A stretch of DNA of 64,000 nucleotides from Lucinisca nassula (Eukaryota > Mollusca > Bivalvia > Lucinida > Lucinidae), in contig OY757011.1 of NCBI GenBank assembly GCA_963580285.1, positions 100,842,316 to 100,906,315 on the forward strand. Direction: 5' to 3'. Below the pieces are notes generated by a model. It was not told the DNA's origin and made no database searches. It saw only the letters and a program-made list of their open reading frames with translations. Position numbers and translations under genes: made by a program. Positions 11,701 through 22,557 of this stretch are shown here, one piece after another. How positions within the stretch are numbered: the stretch's first letter is position 1; each line of letters opens with the position of its first letter.

Positions 11701-14158
11701 ACTTTGATTTATCATAGCAGAATACTGAAAATGAGTCCTCGATCTTTTCAGCAACTGAAGGAAGGGGACAAAAATTTGAATTTGAAACAGATGCAGTAGG
11801 GCTACCATTTAGATCTGGAAGAGAGTCAGTATCATACATATCTTCAGATTCCTCTATTTCAGATACAGGCTTTGTTGTAACAGACTTGCTTTTCAGTGTT
11901 TTTGTCTCTCTCATTGTTTCAACTAGAAGCTGCAGTGGAGACATTGTTGTTTTGTGTGTAATTATTTTACTGGGGATCTGGTCATTTTTCAGCAAGTTCT
12001 CCTTTGCTTGTTCATCTGACATGCTCTCAATATTAGAACTGGTCATTGCTTTTGTTTTTTGACCGGACTCAACTGTTTTGTTTTTAGGTACAGTAGTTCT
12101 ATTCATTGTGAAAGATTCTTTATCGGGAGAATTTGTTGCATTTCTCACTGCTTTCTTTCCAACCTTTGGTATTATGTAATTTAAGTGCATTTTGTCAGGT
12201 ACAAATTGCTTAAGGTTCATTTTATGCTTTTTAACACACAATAATTGGTTTGGCTCATCTGAAGGTTGTTTAGGTTTTTCAGTTTTATGTTTCAGTGAAG
12301 ATGAAGTATACACTTTATCTACCCTCAACACGGGGCTTTTCTTTAATGATTTGTGTATATCTTTGTTTTTTACTTTCCCCACTCCATTCTGTTTCTTACT
12401 TTGTTTTGAAGCAGGTTCTTTATGCATGATGTCTTTTTTTAGTTTATTCAATTCATTGTCTTTGCTCCTTTTTGAAAATGATCTTTCCTCAGACAGTTTG
12501 TCATTTGTTTTATATGTTGACTTTTGTTCCTTCAACACAATGATGGCTGGTTTTTGTTCATTATTTGTATTCATTTTGTCTCCAAGTGAAACTTTTTTAC
12601 ATGTCTTTTTTGTCTTCTCTTTGCTGTCATGTTTATTTGGTACACTGTTTTTGAAACATTCCTGCACAGATGCAGGTTTGGGAATCTTAAGATCCTGATG
12701 ATACTTTTCATCCACAACTGCTGTTTTATCAAATATTTGGTGGTTTGCAATACTGCATTTGTTTCTATTATTAAAGTTAGTGATTGGATTTATCTTTAAT
12801 GCTTCCACAAGTAGTCTGTTTTTAACTTTCCCTTGTTCACAATCATGGACTTTTTGTGAACTGATTATTTTCTTGTTCATAGCTTTGTCAATTTTCTGGC
12901 ATAAATGTAACCGTTTGCCATTTTCTGAGCCATGTTTAGGTCTAGGTTCTACATACCAGAAAGATACACCCCCAAATGAAACTCTTCTTGGTGATTTTAA
13001 TGAATTTCCTTTACCACTATCATTAAGAAAGCTTGCACTTCCACAATCATTCTTACTTCTGCTGCAGTTATCAACTTCAAGTACCTTCTTTGATTCTTCA
13101 CCTATGTATGATGGGCGATTGTTCATTGGAAGCTGTCTTGCTGGCCAAGTGTAATTGTTGTGTGACCTATGTACAGGAGAATGTTTTGCTACTAATTTGT
13201 TTTTCTGCAGTTTACTTTCATTCTTCCCTAATTTTACAATGTCATTACCAGGATTACATATTGTATGACATGTTTTCCTATGTGAGCCTATTTCTGTTAA
13301 CTTGGGGTTATGAGCTGCACTACTGCTGCTGTCAGCTTTACCATCCAATTCATTTTTTGCAAGTAGTTTCATATCAGCTTCCCAGTTTTGACCAGGGTTA
13401 AGATGGTTATCCATCAAGCCAGTCATAAATGCTGTACTGTGACTTTCATCAAATGCATTATTCCTTTTGTTGACAGCATGCTTCTCTTTAAAATTCAGAC
13501 TTTCTGACCAAAACTTAGGACTACTTGTGTTTACTTCAGTACCACTGTTATTTGTCATCTTACAATCTGCGGTAGTTTTTGCCAGTCTTTCCATGTCATT
13601 CACCCAGTTATGAGTAGAAACTAGCTGATTATCCATTATACCAGTCATAAATGCTACATTATGACTTCCACTAGATGCTGCATGAAGTTTCCGACCTCCT
13701 GTTGACTTCTGACAACCTGTTGACTTCTGACCTCCTGTTGACTCTAAATTTGTTTCAGCATACCCAGCTGTTGGCTTATATTTCCATATTACTGGCTCAA
13801 TTTTGCTAAAAGCATCACCTTCATTTGGCTGCTTTTTCCATCCTTTCTTGACACAGGTGAGCGAGTAATTATGTGTATCAGCAAACATTTTCTGACTGAA
13901 CGATTCTTCATGTGCCAACAAGTTTCTGTCATTATACCAATGTCCTGCATGCTGGGATATACTTTTACACAGACCGGATCTTCTCCTCATTTGGGTGTTC
14001 AACCTCTGAACTTTTGACAGAGTATAACTGAATATACCTGATCCTTCTGAAAAATTAGCAGGCCCTCCAATGTTACTTGTTTTGTGTTCTGTTTCTCTTA
14101 CACATTCAATACTTTTTTTACATGACAGATGCTTGTTTTCTTGGGTTCCAATCATTAT
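8708..14158 (-). CDS. Long coding exon of an unrecognised disordered zinc-finger protein
   Basis: This is a single open exon of about 5.45 kb. The frame is closed upstream by TGA at 14210-14212. The first in-frame ATG is at 14153-14155, just after a possible acceptor (CACACAG, exon start 14158), so this is either the first coding exon or an internal one. The 3' end is firm: CAGAATAAG meets GTAAGTGTG at 8708/8707, in phase 0. The encoded ~1,816 residues are rich in Lys, Ser, Asn and Thr and largely disordered. They include a duplicated ~31-residue motif (13574-13666 and 13352-13444, both with AFMTG-x-MDN and NW-x2-DM-x2-LAK), an RRVSFGG motif (12974-12985) like PP1-docking RVxF sites, an Asn/His/Tyr-rich stretch (about 10900-11130), an acidic TSDEIEEMLIE segment, many basic nuclear-import-like clusters, and a C-terminal C2H2 finger (CPVC, then H-x4-H) followed by the CEVC start of a second finger cut by the intron. 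I infer a nuclear protein; the family is unknown. Later exons were not found in the window. Confidence 0.75.
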
Positions 14159-14212
14159 CTGTGTGCATGCTAATGCTTTAAAAAATCTTTCTCCCACAGA
14201 ATGTTTGTTTCA

Positions 14213-14503
14213 AAGACCTCCATTTCCATAAGTTTGGTTCTTCTTCTGAAAAAATGAAAAGATACCTGCCAGGAGAAAAGTGATCTTGGGCTTCGAAACA
14301 AGGTAAGACACAAACTGTGCTGCTCACCTCACACCCTAGCAAGACTCTTGAACTTAAATAGAAACTGGAAGTGTTTTACTACCATAATGATCTTAAGTAT
14401 TGGGATGGACACAGGCCTAAGCAAGCAGTGCAGACCAAGATGGAGCAGTCTGACCAAGGGCTACACTGTTTGTAATTCCATAATTCCTTGCTGAATTAAT
14501 TTT
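14213..14503 (-). other. 5' flank or intron upstream of the long exon
   Basis: On the minus strand there is a pyrimidine-rich acceptor-like site, CATTTTTTCAG, near 14242-14252. It would start an exon whose reading frame closes quickly (TAG at about 14170), so if used it would be untranslated leader. Around 14390-14475 is a decayed MITE core with GCAGTGCAGACC and CTACACTGTTTG. No promoter is visible. Confidence 0.35.
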
Positions 14504-14585
14504 TGTTTGATTTGAGGTTTTACATCCCCGTCAACACTGTAAAGGTCATTTTGGAGACGTTGCTTCCAATTTTGTGGGACTTTTA
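14504..14585 (-). repeat. SINE-like family 1, copy b, tail side
   Basis: Seen on the plus strand as TTTGATTTGAGG through TTTTGTGGGACTTTTA, this is the tail part of a family 1 SINE. The sequence resumes at 25105 with TTTTACCCGACACTGAG. Joining the two flanks reproduces the uninterrupted order seen at 32640-32660, so the LTR element inserted here. Confidence 0.85.
14581..14585. repeat. Target-site duplication TTTTA (left)
   Basis: TTTTA directly precedes the LTR end TGTTAC. The matching copy is at 25105-25109, after GTAACA. Five bases fits the 4-6 bp duplications typical of LTR elements. Confidence 0.85.
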
Positions 14586-17132
14586 TGTTACATGTGGGTT
14601 TACGGCGTCCCGCAAACCCCCATGCTGACAAGACAACCGAGCGTGATCTCTGACAGGTGTACGGGCAGCTGTGGGGTAAGGCACAAGAAAGATGTTAAAT
14701 GAATGACATGAATTATTTACAGTATCTACATACAACACTTACTAACACAAAACATCACAAATTGTTGCTTCCGTAGCCAACTCACGACGTCCGCTCCGAA
14801 GGCAAAACACTGTTCTGTGCTCGGAACGGGTGACGTGAATACCTACAGAAGCAAACAACAAAAACAAGAAAAACAAAAGAAAGAATCAACACAAGACGCG
14901 ACTGGCCAGTTTATAACTTAGGGTGAATTCCCCACTCGCGTGACACTTCCTCTCGCGAACTAGTAAAACTAGTCTATCAACATAGTTGATAATCCTAGGA
15001 TTAGCGATCACGTTTGCTGATCAGACGTTTAGTGATCGTCCAAATAAGGTAAGTTGACCTTTTCCATGATCACATTTGTTTACAACGAACAATGATTTAG
15101 AAGAATCTGCTTCTATCCTGGTAGGCGCTGATTACGGCGGTCTGTCCGCCCTTGCTGGACCCTAACGCCTAGCGTCGTACCAGTACCTGCTGCTATGAAG
15201 CAGGGAGCAGCAGGTCACACATTGTTGTGCCTGCAAATTACGATAACGGGACTAGAAACGAGTCACAAAACATACATGCTATATCATGATCCCCCTCCCG
15301 GAGAAGTAAGAATATGTTCATGCATATACCGTTATTGCGCATGCGCCGACCAGACATACAGGCTGATTAGTGCATGCGACAAATAACCGTACAGCAGAAC
15401 TCAACTTGACTGTGCATCAAATTATCAGCACCCAGCGCTTGACACAATAATACTCAACGTTCATGTTTCCCTACTGAGCACTACAGAAATCAATTAATGC
15501 TCACTACTACTGAGCATAATACTCATCAAATTTGTGCTCACTACATTATCACTAGTAAGAGGCAATTGAACAGACCACGCCTTTGCGCTACCTGGTCAGC
15601 CGCCAATTACAGGAAACATAACAATCTCTATTTCATATCCTTCTCCGCGACACGGCTCACAAATATAGCTATTCACAAATTCAATACATTAATAACAGAT
15701 AGAAACTACAACAGAAGATTTTCATCTATAATCACAACATTTGTTAGTGTCTCATATGGGCCAACACTGTTTGCCGTAAATTCTCTCTATTTGGTAGGCA
15801 CCCCGTCACAACAGTCCTCGCGACGCCGATGACGCAGCTGACGTCATCCCCGCCGCTCAGGCCGCTATGACGTGTGGCGACCAAATACTCCCACTTATCA
15901 TCATCACGTTCTTTATATGTACATACATGCACAAACTGAGTTATCAGACAAAAACGGCATCATTACAAAATGAACTCGTAATTCTTCTTGAACAAAATTA
16001 TTTCTAATCAATGTGAACATGCTTGTAAAATAAAATTCATTACAGTTCATCATCACGGATAACCCAACAGGCTCTTGTAAGAGTTTGCCCTGATGATGAA
16101 GATATGGTTAAACCCGTCTTAAGTTTACGTCCCCTCTACACCTAATATCATATTGGGACGGAACCACGGTTTTCTAACCACAGCTAGTCAAAAGTCATGG
16201 ATCAAACAAGTGACCCGGCGTTATTAATTACATTCTACAAAAGGGGTCTAAAAGCCTAAATGAATCTAGAATGAGCGGGTGTCCAAACTTTACGTCTCAC
16301 CAACATCTAGGGTCAGCATGAGACAGGACCTCACTTAGAAAGACTCATTCTACTACTGGAGAAGCCTGGGATCAATTCTGAGACGTCTAGCTGGCAAAGC
16401 TAGTAGCCTAATCACTACAGGCCACAACAGTGAATTCAGAATAGGCTTCAGAAAGTTGGGGTATACTAGAAGTAAACCCCTCCAAAACCTACAAGCATGT
16501 TCATACAAAAATAATACTAAACATAGATTTAACATACCTTTCAATATACTTTCTATTTCCCCGTCACAATGTTGTGTTTACTCTTTACAACTTGACCTGC
16601 TGCTAAAGTGTCCGCTTTTTCCAGGGTTTATATATCTATGAATACTACCGGAAAATCATGCCTACTCGTATTACCTTGCTCAATTCGTGGCGAGGTGGAG
16701 ATACCGGCCACAAACAAAGCCAGATAGCAAAAATCGAGTAGATAATGGATTTGCGTTCAAATAGTATATTTCCCATAGGAAAAATTGATGAAACGACCCT
16801 ATAATCAATGACATGACTCCTGTCAAAACGAACACCCACACAACACGTGACGGGAATAAAAATCATATATGGCACAATTTGGCGGTTGGCGATTTTTAGG
16901 CAAATTCTATAGGACTCGGCCTTTTAGCGGCCCCCTGTATTGTAAAAACAGCTCTCTATAAACCACTCATGCATACATCGTATGATATGTGCATGACTTG
17001 TTCATGGAGCCGCATAGTTTGCGTACCATATTTCACCTAAAATATTTCACTCGCACCGCCCTACCATATATCTACTAAAATAATTTAGATGTGCATAAGC
17101 ACTAGAGAGGTTTCATATTCCATCTCGTAACA
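14586..17132 (-). repeat. 3' LTR (sense of element)
   Basis: It is bounded by TGTTAC and GTAACA, a perfect 6 bp inverted repeat within the usual TG...CA ends. It is unusually long for a Ty3/Gypsy LTR. It holds only short spurious ORFs, including ones near 15195-15386 and 15497-15832 repeated in the other LTR. The segment 16270-16430 resembles a decayed tRNA-derived SINE also seen at 56253-56415 (GAGAAGCCTGGGATCRAT shared). Confidence 0.92.
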
Positions 17133-17136
17133 AAGG

Positions 17137-17147
17137 TTTCCCCTTTT
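17137..17147 (-). other. Polypurine tract
   Basis: On the minus strand, AAAAGGGGAAA lies five bases before the 3' LTR start. This is the expected position for the plus-strand primer. Confidence 0.75.
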
Positions 17148-17249
17148 GGAGAAAAAACAATCAGAAATGTTTTTTCTTTGTGTATAGAGATGGAATAGGA
17201 TGAACCTATCTAAACAAGACAGCTATTTACACAACAACCGTGCGAAGAA

Positions 17250-18371
17250 TTACCTACTAAGGTAGTCTGCCCCCAAATTTTCTTGGCCCCGAATTGCAAC
17301 AATCCGAAATCTATACGGCTGTAGTTTCATTGCCCAACGCATAATTCGAGGATTGAGAACTTTTGCTGTTTGCATATAAGACAAGGGCTTGTGGTCTGTC
17401 TCAAGCAGGAATTCTACTCCGTAAAGATACTTGCGAAATTTCTCAACACCCCAGATAATAGCCAAACATTCCTTCTCTATTACAGAATAGTTTTTCTCAC
17501 GAGGCAAAAGTTTCTTGCTGGCATAAGCAATGGGAAGTCGTCCTTCCCCTTCAAATTCTTGGAGCAAAACGGCTCCTATACCAACATCAGAAGCGTCCGT
17601 CCGGAGTATGAACGGATTCCCATCATGAAAGACAGGAAGACGAAGAATAGGACTAGACGTGAGTCTATTCTTCAGGGTCTGAAAAGCCTTTTCATGATGG
17701 TCCTGCCAGTCTGTGATCTTGTCTGGTCTACTTTTCTTAGTTAAATCTGTCAAAGGGGAAGCAATAGATGAGAAATTTGGAATGAAACGGCGGTAGAAAC
17801 CAGCCAACCCAAGAAATGACTTTATTTGTCTCTTAGTAGAAGGTCGAGGAGCATCCTTTATAGCATGTATCTTGTCTTCTTGCGGTCTAACTGACTGAGC
17901 AGCTACACTGTGACCAAGACATTCGATACTGCTATACCCAATCATACACTTGGAAGGTTTTGCCGTCAACTTGGCTGTCCTGAGTCTATCTAAAACTTCA
18001 CGTAATGACGTCAAGTGGTCTTTCCAAGTTTCGGTAAAGATCCACATGTCATCGACGAAGCTATCAACGTTAGAAAGTTCGGACAGAATCTTTCTCATCA
18101 ACCTGCAAAATGTTGCTCCTGAGTTTACCAAACCGAAGGGCATAGTTTTGAATTGAAACAAGCCTTTGGGGGTTTCGAACGCAGTTAGGGGTTTTGCCTT
18201 AGACGTCATTTTTACCTGCCAATAACCTTTTGACAAATCTAATTTGCTAAAGTATTTGTGCCCCGACATTCTATTTATAACCTCCTCCATATTTGGCATT
18301 GGTTCTGCATCGAACTCCGTCACTTTATTAAGTTTTAGGAAGTCAATGCAGAACCGCACCGAACCATCTTT
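17250..18371 (-). CDS. Reverse transcriptase (main part) and RNase H of the LTR element
   Basis: This frame is open from 18371, right after a TAA (18372-18374), and closes about 120 bases before the 3' LTR. It contains VRFCIDFLKLN, the KLDLSKGYWQ block with the first catalytic Asp, MPFGLVNSGATF, and FVDD as the YxDD box (Asp pair about 70% through the RT palm). Then follow the LGLAGFYRRFI connection and RNase H with RTDASDVGIGAV, the IEKECLAI Glu, ETDHKPL and a closing GADYLSR. It has no ATG of its own before the palm. The N-terminal RT residues, up to SPVVLVPKK, are in the other frame, so RT is split by the frame change at an A5 run (18369-18373). Either one base is missing (mutation or sequencing error), or a -1 shift occurs there. 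Mutation is more likely, because the break falls inside the RT fold. Confidence 0.88.
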   Translation of the reverse strand, partial: KDGSVRFCIDFLKLNKVTEFDAEPMPNMEEVINRMSGHKYFSKLDLSKGYWQVKMTSKAKPLTAFETPKGLFQFKTMPFGLVNSGATFCRLMRKILSELSNVDSFVDDMWIFTETWKDHLTSLREVLDRLRTAKLTAKPSKCMIGYSSIECLGHSVAAQSVRPQEDKIHAIKDAPRPSTKRQIKSFLGLAGFYRRFIPNFSSIASPLTDLTKKSRPDKITDWQDHHEKAFQTLKNRLTSSPILRLPVFHDGNPFILRTDASDVGIGAVLLQEFEGEGRLPIAYASKKLLPREKNYSVIEKECLAIIWGVEKFRKYLYGVEFLLETDHKPLSYMQTAKVLNPRIMRWAMKLQPYRFRIVAIRGQENLGADYLSR

Positions 18372-21300
18372 TTAGGGACAAGTACTACAGGGGATGAATA
18401 TGGAGATATTGATGGCTCAATAACTCCTAAATCTAACATATCTTGAATTTCCTTTTCCATTACATCCCGTACTTTATATGGTATGGCATAACCTTTTGAC
18501 CTCACTGGTTCCGTCGTCAGCAACTTTATGTCGTGTTCTATTTGGTCAGTTCGTCCTGGTACACTGGACAGTACGTCCGGGTATTCTTTTATCAACGTCT
18601 CTATTTCTTTACGCTGATCCTGCGTTAACATTTCTGAAATATTGACGTCCTTAAACGTCTCTGGTTGCTTTGCAGTAGGAAAAGCGCAATCTTCCAATGA
18701 GAATTCGTCAACGTCATCATTTTCAGTTGACGGAGTGGACTCTACAGAAAGCAAGCAATGTGACGTCACATTTTGACGTTCCACATATTGCTTCAGTATG
18801 TTAGCGTGATATGTGTTAACATTTCCATTGACGTCAATCTTATAATCCATTCTGTTTACTACCTCAACAACTTCATAAGGACCTTTCCATTGAAGCAATA
18901 ATTTATTACTGTCTGTCGGTAGTAACAACAGTACTTTGTCGCCGACGTCAAATTTACGCGACCTCGCGCCTTTATCATAATAAGCTTTCTGCTTAATCTG
19001 AACCTTCTTTAAATTATCACGCGCTAATTTGCATGTCTGCTCTAACCGTTCCCTAAGCTCAATAACGTATTGATACGTCGAAAGAACTTGCTCATCGCGT
19101 ACCTCTTCAGCCCATAATTCTCTTAATATTGCCATTGGACCTCTGACGTTACGTCCATATAACAACTCAAAAGGGGAGTATCCTAAAGACTCTTGTGGGA
19201 CTTCCCTTACCGCAAATAATAAGGCTGGAAGATATTTATCCCAATCTTTTGGACGTTCAGCACACATGCGACGTAACATCTGCTTTAACGTAGCGTGGAA
19301 ACGCTCTATCAGTCCGTTGCAAATTGGGTGTCTCGGACTACACGTTAACTGTTGAAGAGAAAGAAGTCTGCTGACTTCCTTCATTACCTCAGCAGTAAAC
19401 TGTGATCCACAATCAGTCAACATTTCATCAGGAATGCCAACCCTACTAAACATTTCAATAAGCGCTTCCGCGACACGTTCCGTCTCAATACTCGGTAAAG
19501 CTATCGCCTCTGGATACCTTGTCGCATAATCTATCATGGTTAAAATATACCGAGATTTCCTATCAGATCGAGGCTCAATTGGACCAACTATGTCCACTGC
19601 CACCCTCTTAAATGGCGTATCAATCAATGGCATTTTTCCTAGAGGTACTTTAGTGACCCGACATTTCTGAATAGTTCTCTGACAAATATCACAAGATTTA
19701 CAAAATCTAGCGACATCACCGCAAATACCGGGCCAGTAAAACTCAGTTACAACTCTATCCAATGTCTTCCTAATACCCATATGTCCAGACATAAGCGTTT
19801 CATGAGCCAGTTTCAACACCTTTCCTCGGAAACTTTGAGGGACCACAAGTTGGAAAGAGACTTTGTTACCCTTGGTGAACTCCCTATATGCCAAACCTTT
19901 TTTCTCAATAAACCTAGTTTCACCTCGGTTTAAACCACGACTCACAGTCTTGTTCCCAGATACAACCCTTTTCCTGATGTTTTCCAAAGTTGGATCATCA
20001 ACCTGAGCTTGCTTGAAAGCCTCCTTGTCATCGTTAATGATCTGATCGGGAACCTTAAGTTTTCTGTAAGGCTTCTCATCCTGCCTAGTTTGAGATCTAG
20101 TTACAGCCGCAGCTGAGAAATGAGACATATCAGGAAGTTTTGATCCATCAATGTTACCGATAACCAAATCGTACAACGTATCATCCATACACAAAGCTTC
20201 AGTTTTCCCAGTGAAAAAAGGACAATCAATGTCAATCATTGCCAAAGGATACCTTTGTGTGGATTCATCAATCAACGTAACATTTGATTCCTTCCCTATT
20301 AACTGACTATCCGAAACCAAACTTCTCCGAACGACACAGCCTGTACACCCAGTATCTCTTAATACAACCACCTTTTTATTATTAACCAAACCTTGTGCCG
20401 TCGGTAACCTTGCCTTTAAGAAGTAACAGACACCTTCCCTAGTTTCCTTACTACACTCCTCCCTATCCGAAATCAAAGGATCACCAACCTTATTTTCAAA
20501 AATACTTCCAATCTCATCACCTTTCCTAGTTACTTCCGTTTGACAAAAACTAACTTGGTGTGCTGCGCCACGTGGTGTGCTATTATTTTTACCGCGTCCG
20601 CGAAAAGACCCTCTGAAATTACCACGACCACGTGTATAACCACGACCTACATTCTGCGTATTCTCATTCTTAACCTGAGAACCTTGAGTCTCTACGCGCG
20701 TGTTAAAATTTTCTTTAACACCGCTATCCCCCACTCCAGTTGCTCCTACCTCTGCGCTATACAATTGTTTCCTGTCGGGGTTCTTAAAACATTTAATTGT
20801 TAAATGCCCCTTACCGCATATGCTACACTTGATATCCGGTCTACCACTCGGTTTGTTCGAGTCAACTTTGTCCTGTTTACCCTGCGCTGCGCCTCTATTA
20901 TCGCGTTGCCCCTTATTAATGCAACTATATACGCCCCCGCGCGCTTCTGCAAACAAATCTGCCTCCCTAGCCATTTCATCAAAATTACCAAACTGTTTTG
21001 GCTTCAGATGTACATACAGTTCTCTATTACATGACTCCAGGAACTGATCCCTTGCCATGAAATCACAGACAGCCGGAAAAGATTTTTCTATCTTTGCCAT
21101 ATTAAGCCATTTTTCTAAATAACTTCTCAGTCTACTACTGAACTGTATGAACGTTTCTGATTTCTCGGGCCTACTATAACGAAACTGCTTCCTAAATCCG
21201 CGCTCTGTCATGTCAAAATTCTTTAATAAAGCGTCCTTTAACTTTTCATAATCCGCCGCATCCTCATTTGACAACCGGTCATATACATCAAGTGCGCGCC

Positions 21301-21826
21301 CTTTGAGCAATGCACTTAAATACGCGGCCCAAACACTCTTATCCCATTTATTAGCCGTAGCATATTTCTCAAACCTAGATAAATAACTATCCATTTTATC
21401 CTTACCCTCTTCAAAATAAGGTAACTTAGGATCCCGGGCATGCGCCACCTTCTCAGCTTTTTGCTTTTCAAATTCTAGCTCGAGCTTCGCTCTCTGCATT
21501 TCTAACTGATTCCTTAATTCTTGGTGCTGTAGCTCAAACCCATGTTTTATTTTTTCTAAATGGGCCTCACTAATCTCTTTTGACTCCCTTTCAGTCTTAA
21601 TGCGTGCCATTTCAAGTTCCTTATTAACATTCAACATAGCTAGTTCATGTGCCCTTTCCTTTTCTTTTTCTGCCCTTTCCTTTTCCTTTTCTTCAGACCT
21701 TAACCTTTCTAAATCCCTTTGCTCTTGCCTTTCTGCCCGCTCAATATCCTGCTGCTCTTTGACAAAACCTTGTAACTCCTTCCCCTCATAACCTAAGTCC
21801 TTTCCCATTTGCATTAAACGCTCCAT
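18335..21826 (-). CDS. Gag-protease-integrase polyprotein (with RT N-terminus)
   Basis: The start is taken at ATG 21824-21826. The upstream in-frame GTG at 21845 is unlikely in an animal. In order: a highly charged coiled coil rich in Glu/Arg/Lys (about residues 20-130); a capsid region with FRKQFRYSRPEKSETF and RDQFLESCNRELYVHL that resembles a SCAN domain (about 205-300); a zinc knuckle CSICGKGHLTIKC (C-x2-C-x3-H-x4-C); an RG-rich patch (GRGYTRGRGNFRG); a retropepsin with RDTG and LVIGNI; and integrase with His-His-Cys-Cys (AHET, GHMG, CDIC), catalytic Asp in VDIVGP, Asp in TDCGSQF and Glu in LIERFH, spaced 35 residues apart. After these come WKGPYEVVEV, similar to the GPY/F module, then a linker and the first RT residues ending in SPVVLVPKK before an out-of-frame tail. 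No stop separates gag from pol. Confidence 0.9.
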   Translation of the reverse strand: MERLMQMGKDLGYEGKELQGFVKEQQDIERAERQEQRDLERLRSEEKEKERAEKEKERAHELAMLNVNKELEMARIKTERESKEISEAHLEKIKHGFELQHQELRNQLEMQRAKLELEFEKQKAEKVAHARDPKLPYFEEGKDKMDSYLSRFEKYATANKWDKSVWAAYLSALLKGRALDVYDRLSNEDAADYEKLKDALLKNFDMTERGFRKQFRYSRPEKSETFIQFSSRLRSYLEKWLNMAKIEKSFPAVCDFMARDQFLESCNRELYVHLKPKQFGNFDEMAREADLFAEARGGVYSCINKGQRDNRGAAQGKQDKVDSNKPSGRPDIKCSICGKGHLTIKCFKNPDRKQLYSAEVGATGVGDSGVKENFNTRVETQGSQVKNENTQNVGRGYTRGRGNFRGSFRGRGKNNSTPRGAAHQVSFCQTEVTRKGDEIGSIFENKVGDPLISDREECSKETREGVCYFLKARLPTAQGLVNNKKVVVLRDTGCTGCVVRRSLVSDSQLIGKESNVTLIDESTQRYPLAMIDIDCPFFTGKTEALCMDDTLYDLVIGNIDGSKLPDMSHFSAAAVTRSQTRQDEKPYRKLKVPDQIINDDKEAFKQAQVDDPTLENIRKRVVSGNKTVSRGLNRGETRFIEKKGLAYREFTKGNKVSFQLVVPQSFRGKVLKLAHETLMSGHMGIRKTLDRVVTEFYWPGICGDVARFCKSCDICQRTIQKCRVTKVPLGKMPLIDTPFKRVAVDIVGPIEPRSDRKSRYILTMIDYATRYPEAIALPSIETERVAEALIEMFSRVGIPDEMLTDCGSQFTAEVMKEVSRLLSLQQLTCSPRHPICNGLIERFHATLKQMLRRMCAERPKDWDKYLPALLFAVREVPQESLGYSPFELLYGRNVRGPMAILRELWAEEVRDEQVLSTYQYVIELRERLEQTCKLARDNLKKVQIKQKAYYDKGARSRKFDVGDKVLLLLPTDSNKLLLQWKGPYEVVEVVNRMDYKIDVNGNVNTYHANILKQYVERQNVTSHCLLSVESTPSTENDDVDEFSLEDCAFPTAKQPETFKDVNISEMLTQDQRKEIETLIKEYPDVLSSVPGRTDQIEHDIKLLTTEPVRSKGYAIPYKVRDVMEKEIQDMLDLGVIEPSISPYSSPVVLVPKKMVRCGSALTS

Positions 21827-21847
21827 TATTGATAACGTAAATCTCAC

Positions 21848-22536
21848 GTTACTATCAATACCACTATAAACTGATCAGTTATGATCAGTGATGATTGAAT
21901 GGGCTTAACTAAAACGTTAAGATATGTGTTATACGCGTTAATCTAACTAAAACGTTAGTTATTAAAGCACACGCGATTTGAAATGTCAAATGCTTTCAGC
22001 ACAGTATGACGTTGCGTACTGGTAGTCTAATATGACGTCATAAACTGACGACTTTTACAGTAAAATGCTACAATCCGAAGTTTTATCACATTACAAAACT
22101 CCGATCATAACAAGTCACCATTAATGTTTCTATTACGTCATACCTAACCTCAAGCCACAGCGTAAATATTAACGCTACCGTTATGTCAACGTCAGTAAAT
22201 TGTTAACGTCACTACGTCAGAACCATGTGTGGGTAAGATCAATTAGTAGCTCCAATTTAACTTAGTAGAATGTCAGGTAACACAATTAAGTGGGGTCTAC
22301 TTAAATTTTTCGTTACCAAGAAAAAGTGGGGTTTGCCTTGCCTTCCTGCTCAGAAATTATCGACTTGTCAGTATCCATTCAGTTGAATACATGGGTTTCG
22401 CACTTCATCAACGCAGGAAGGAAGATTAAAGTTAATTTCTAAATATGGCTGTCAATGCATTTTTTTTTTTTTTTAAAGTTGATGATTCAGAGTATCAATG
22501 TGCTGTTCCACAGCCGGGAACACCAGCCAGAGATCA
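21848..22536 (-). other. Leader between primer site and gag
   Basis: These 690 bp of noncoding leader include a run of T (plus strand, 22460-22473) and several GACGTCA-like and AACGTTA motifs (21990-22210). No ORF of note was seen. The packaging signal would be expected here but cannot be identified by eye. Confidence 0.5.
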
Positions 22537-22555
22537 AATCCCACTTCTGACACCA
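22537..22555 (-). promoter_or_regulatory. Primer-binding site, tRNA-Leu type
   Basis: Two bases inside the 5' LTR, the minus strand reads TGGTGTCAGAAGTGGGATT. This is the complement of a tRNA 3' end AATCCCACTTCTGACACCA, matching animal tRNA-Leu acceptor and T-arm sequence as I remember it. The match runs about 19 bases before the first mismatch. Confidence 0.8.
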
Positions 22556-22557
22556 AA

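Noticed and set aside
12192..13401. Long plus-strand ORFs (168, 131 and 122 codons)
   Set aside because: They are antisense shadows of the Lys/Ser-rich exon. Their Phe/Leu/Cys-rich composition follows from the opposite strand.
14195..14197. GTG start for the long host ORF
   Set aside because: Animal genes start at ATG. The first in-frame ATG is 14153-14155, or the exon is internal.
15195..15832. ORFs of 63 and 111 codons repeated exactly at 23167-23804
   Set aside because: They lie inside the LTRs. The duplication is explained by the LTR pair and no protein motif is present.
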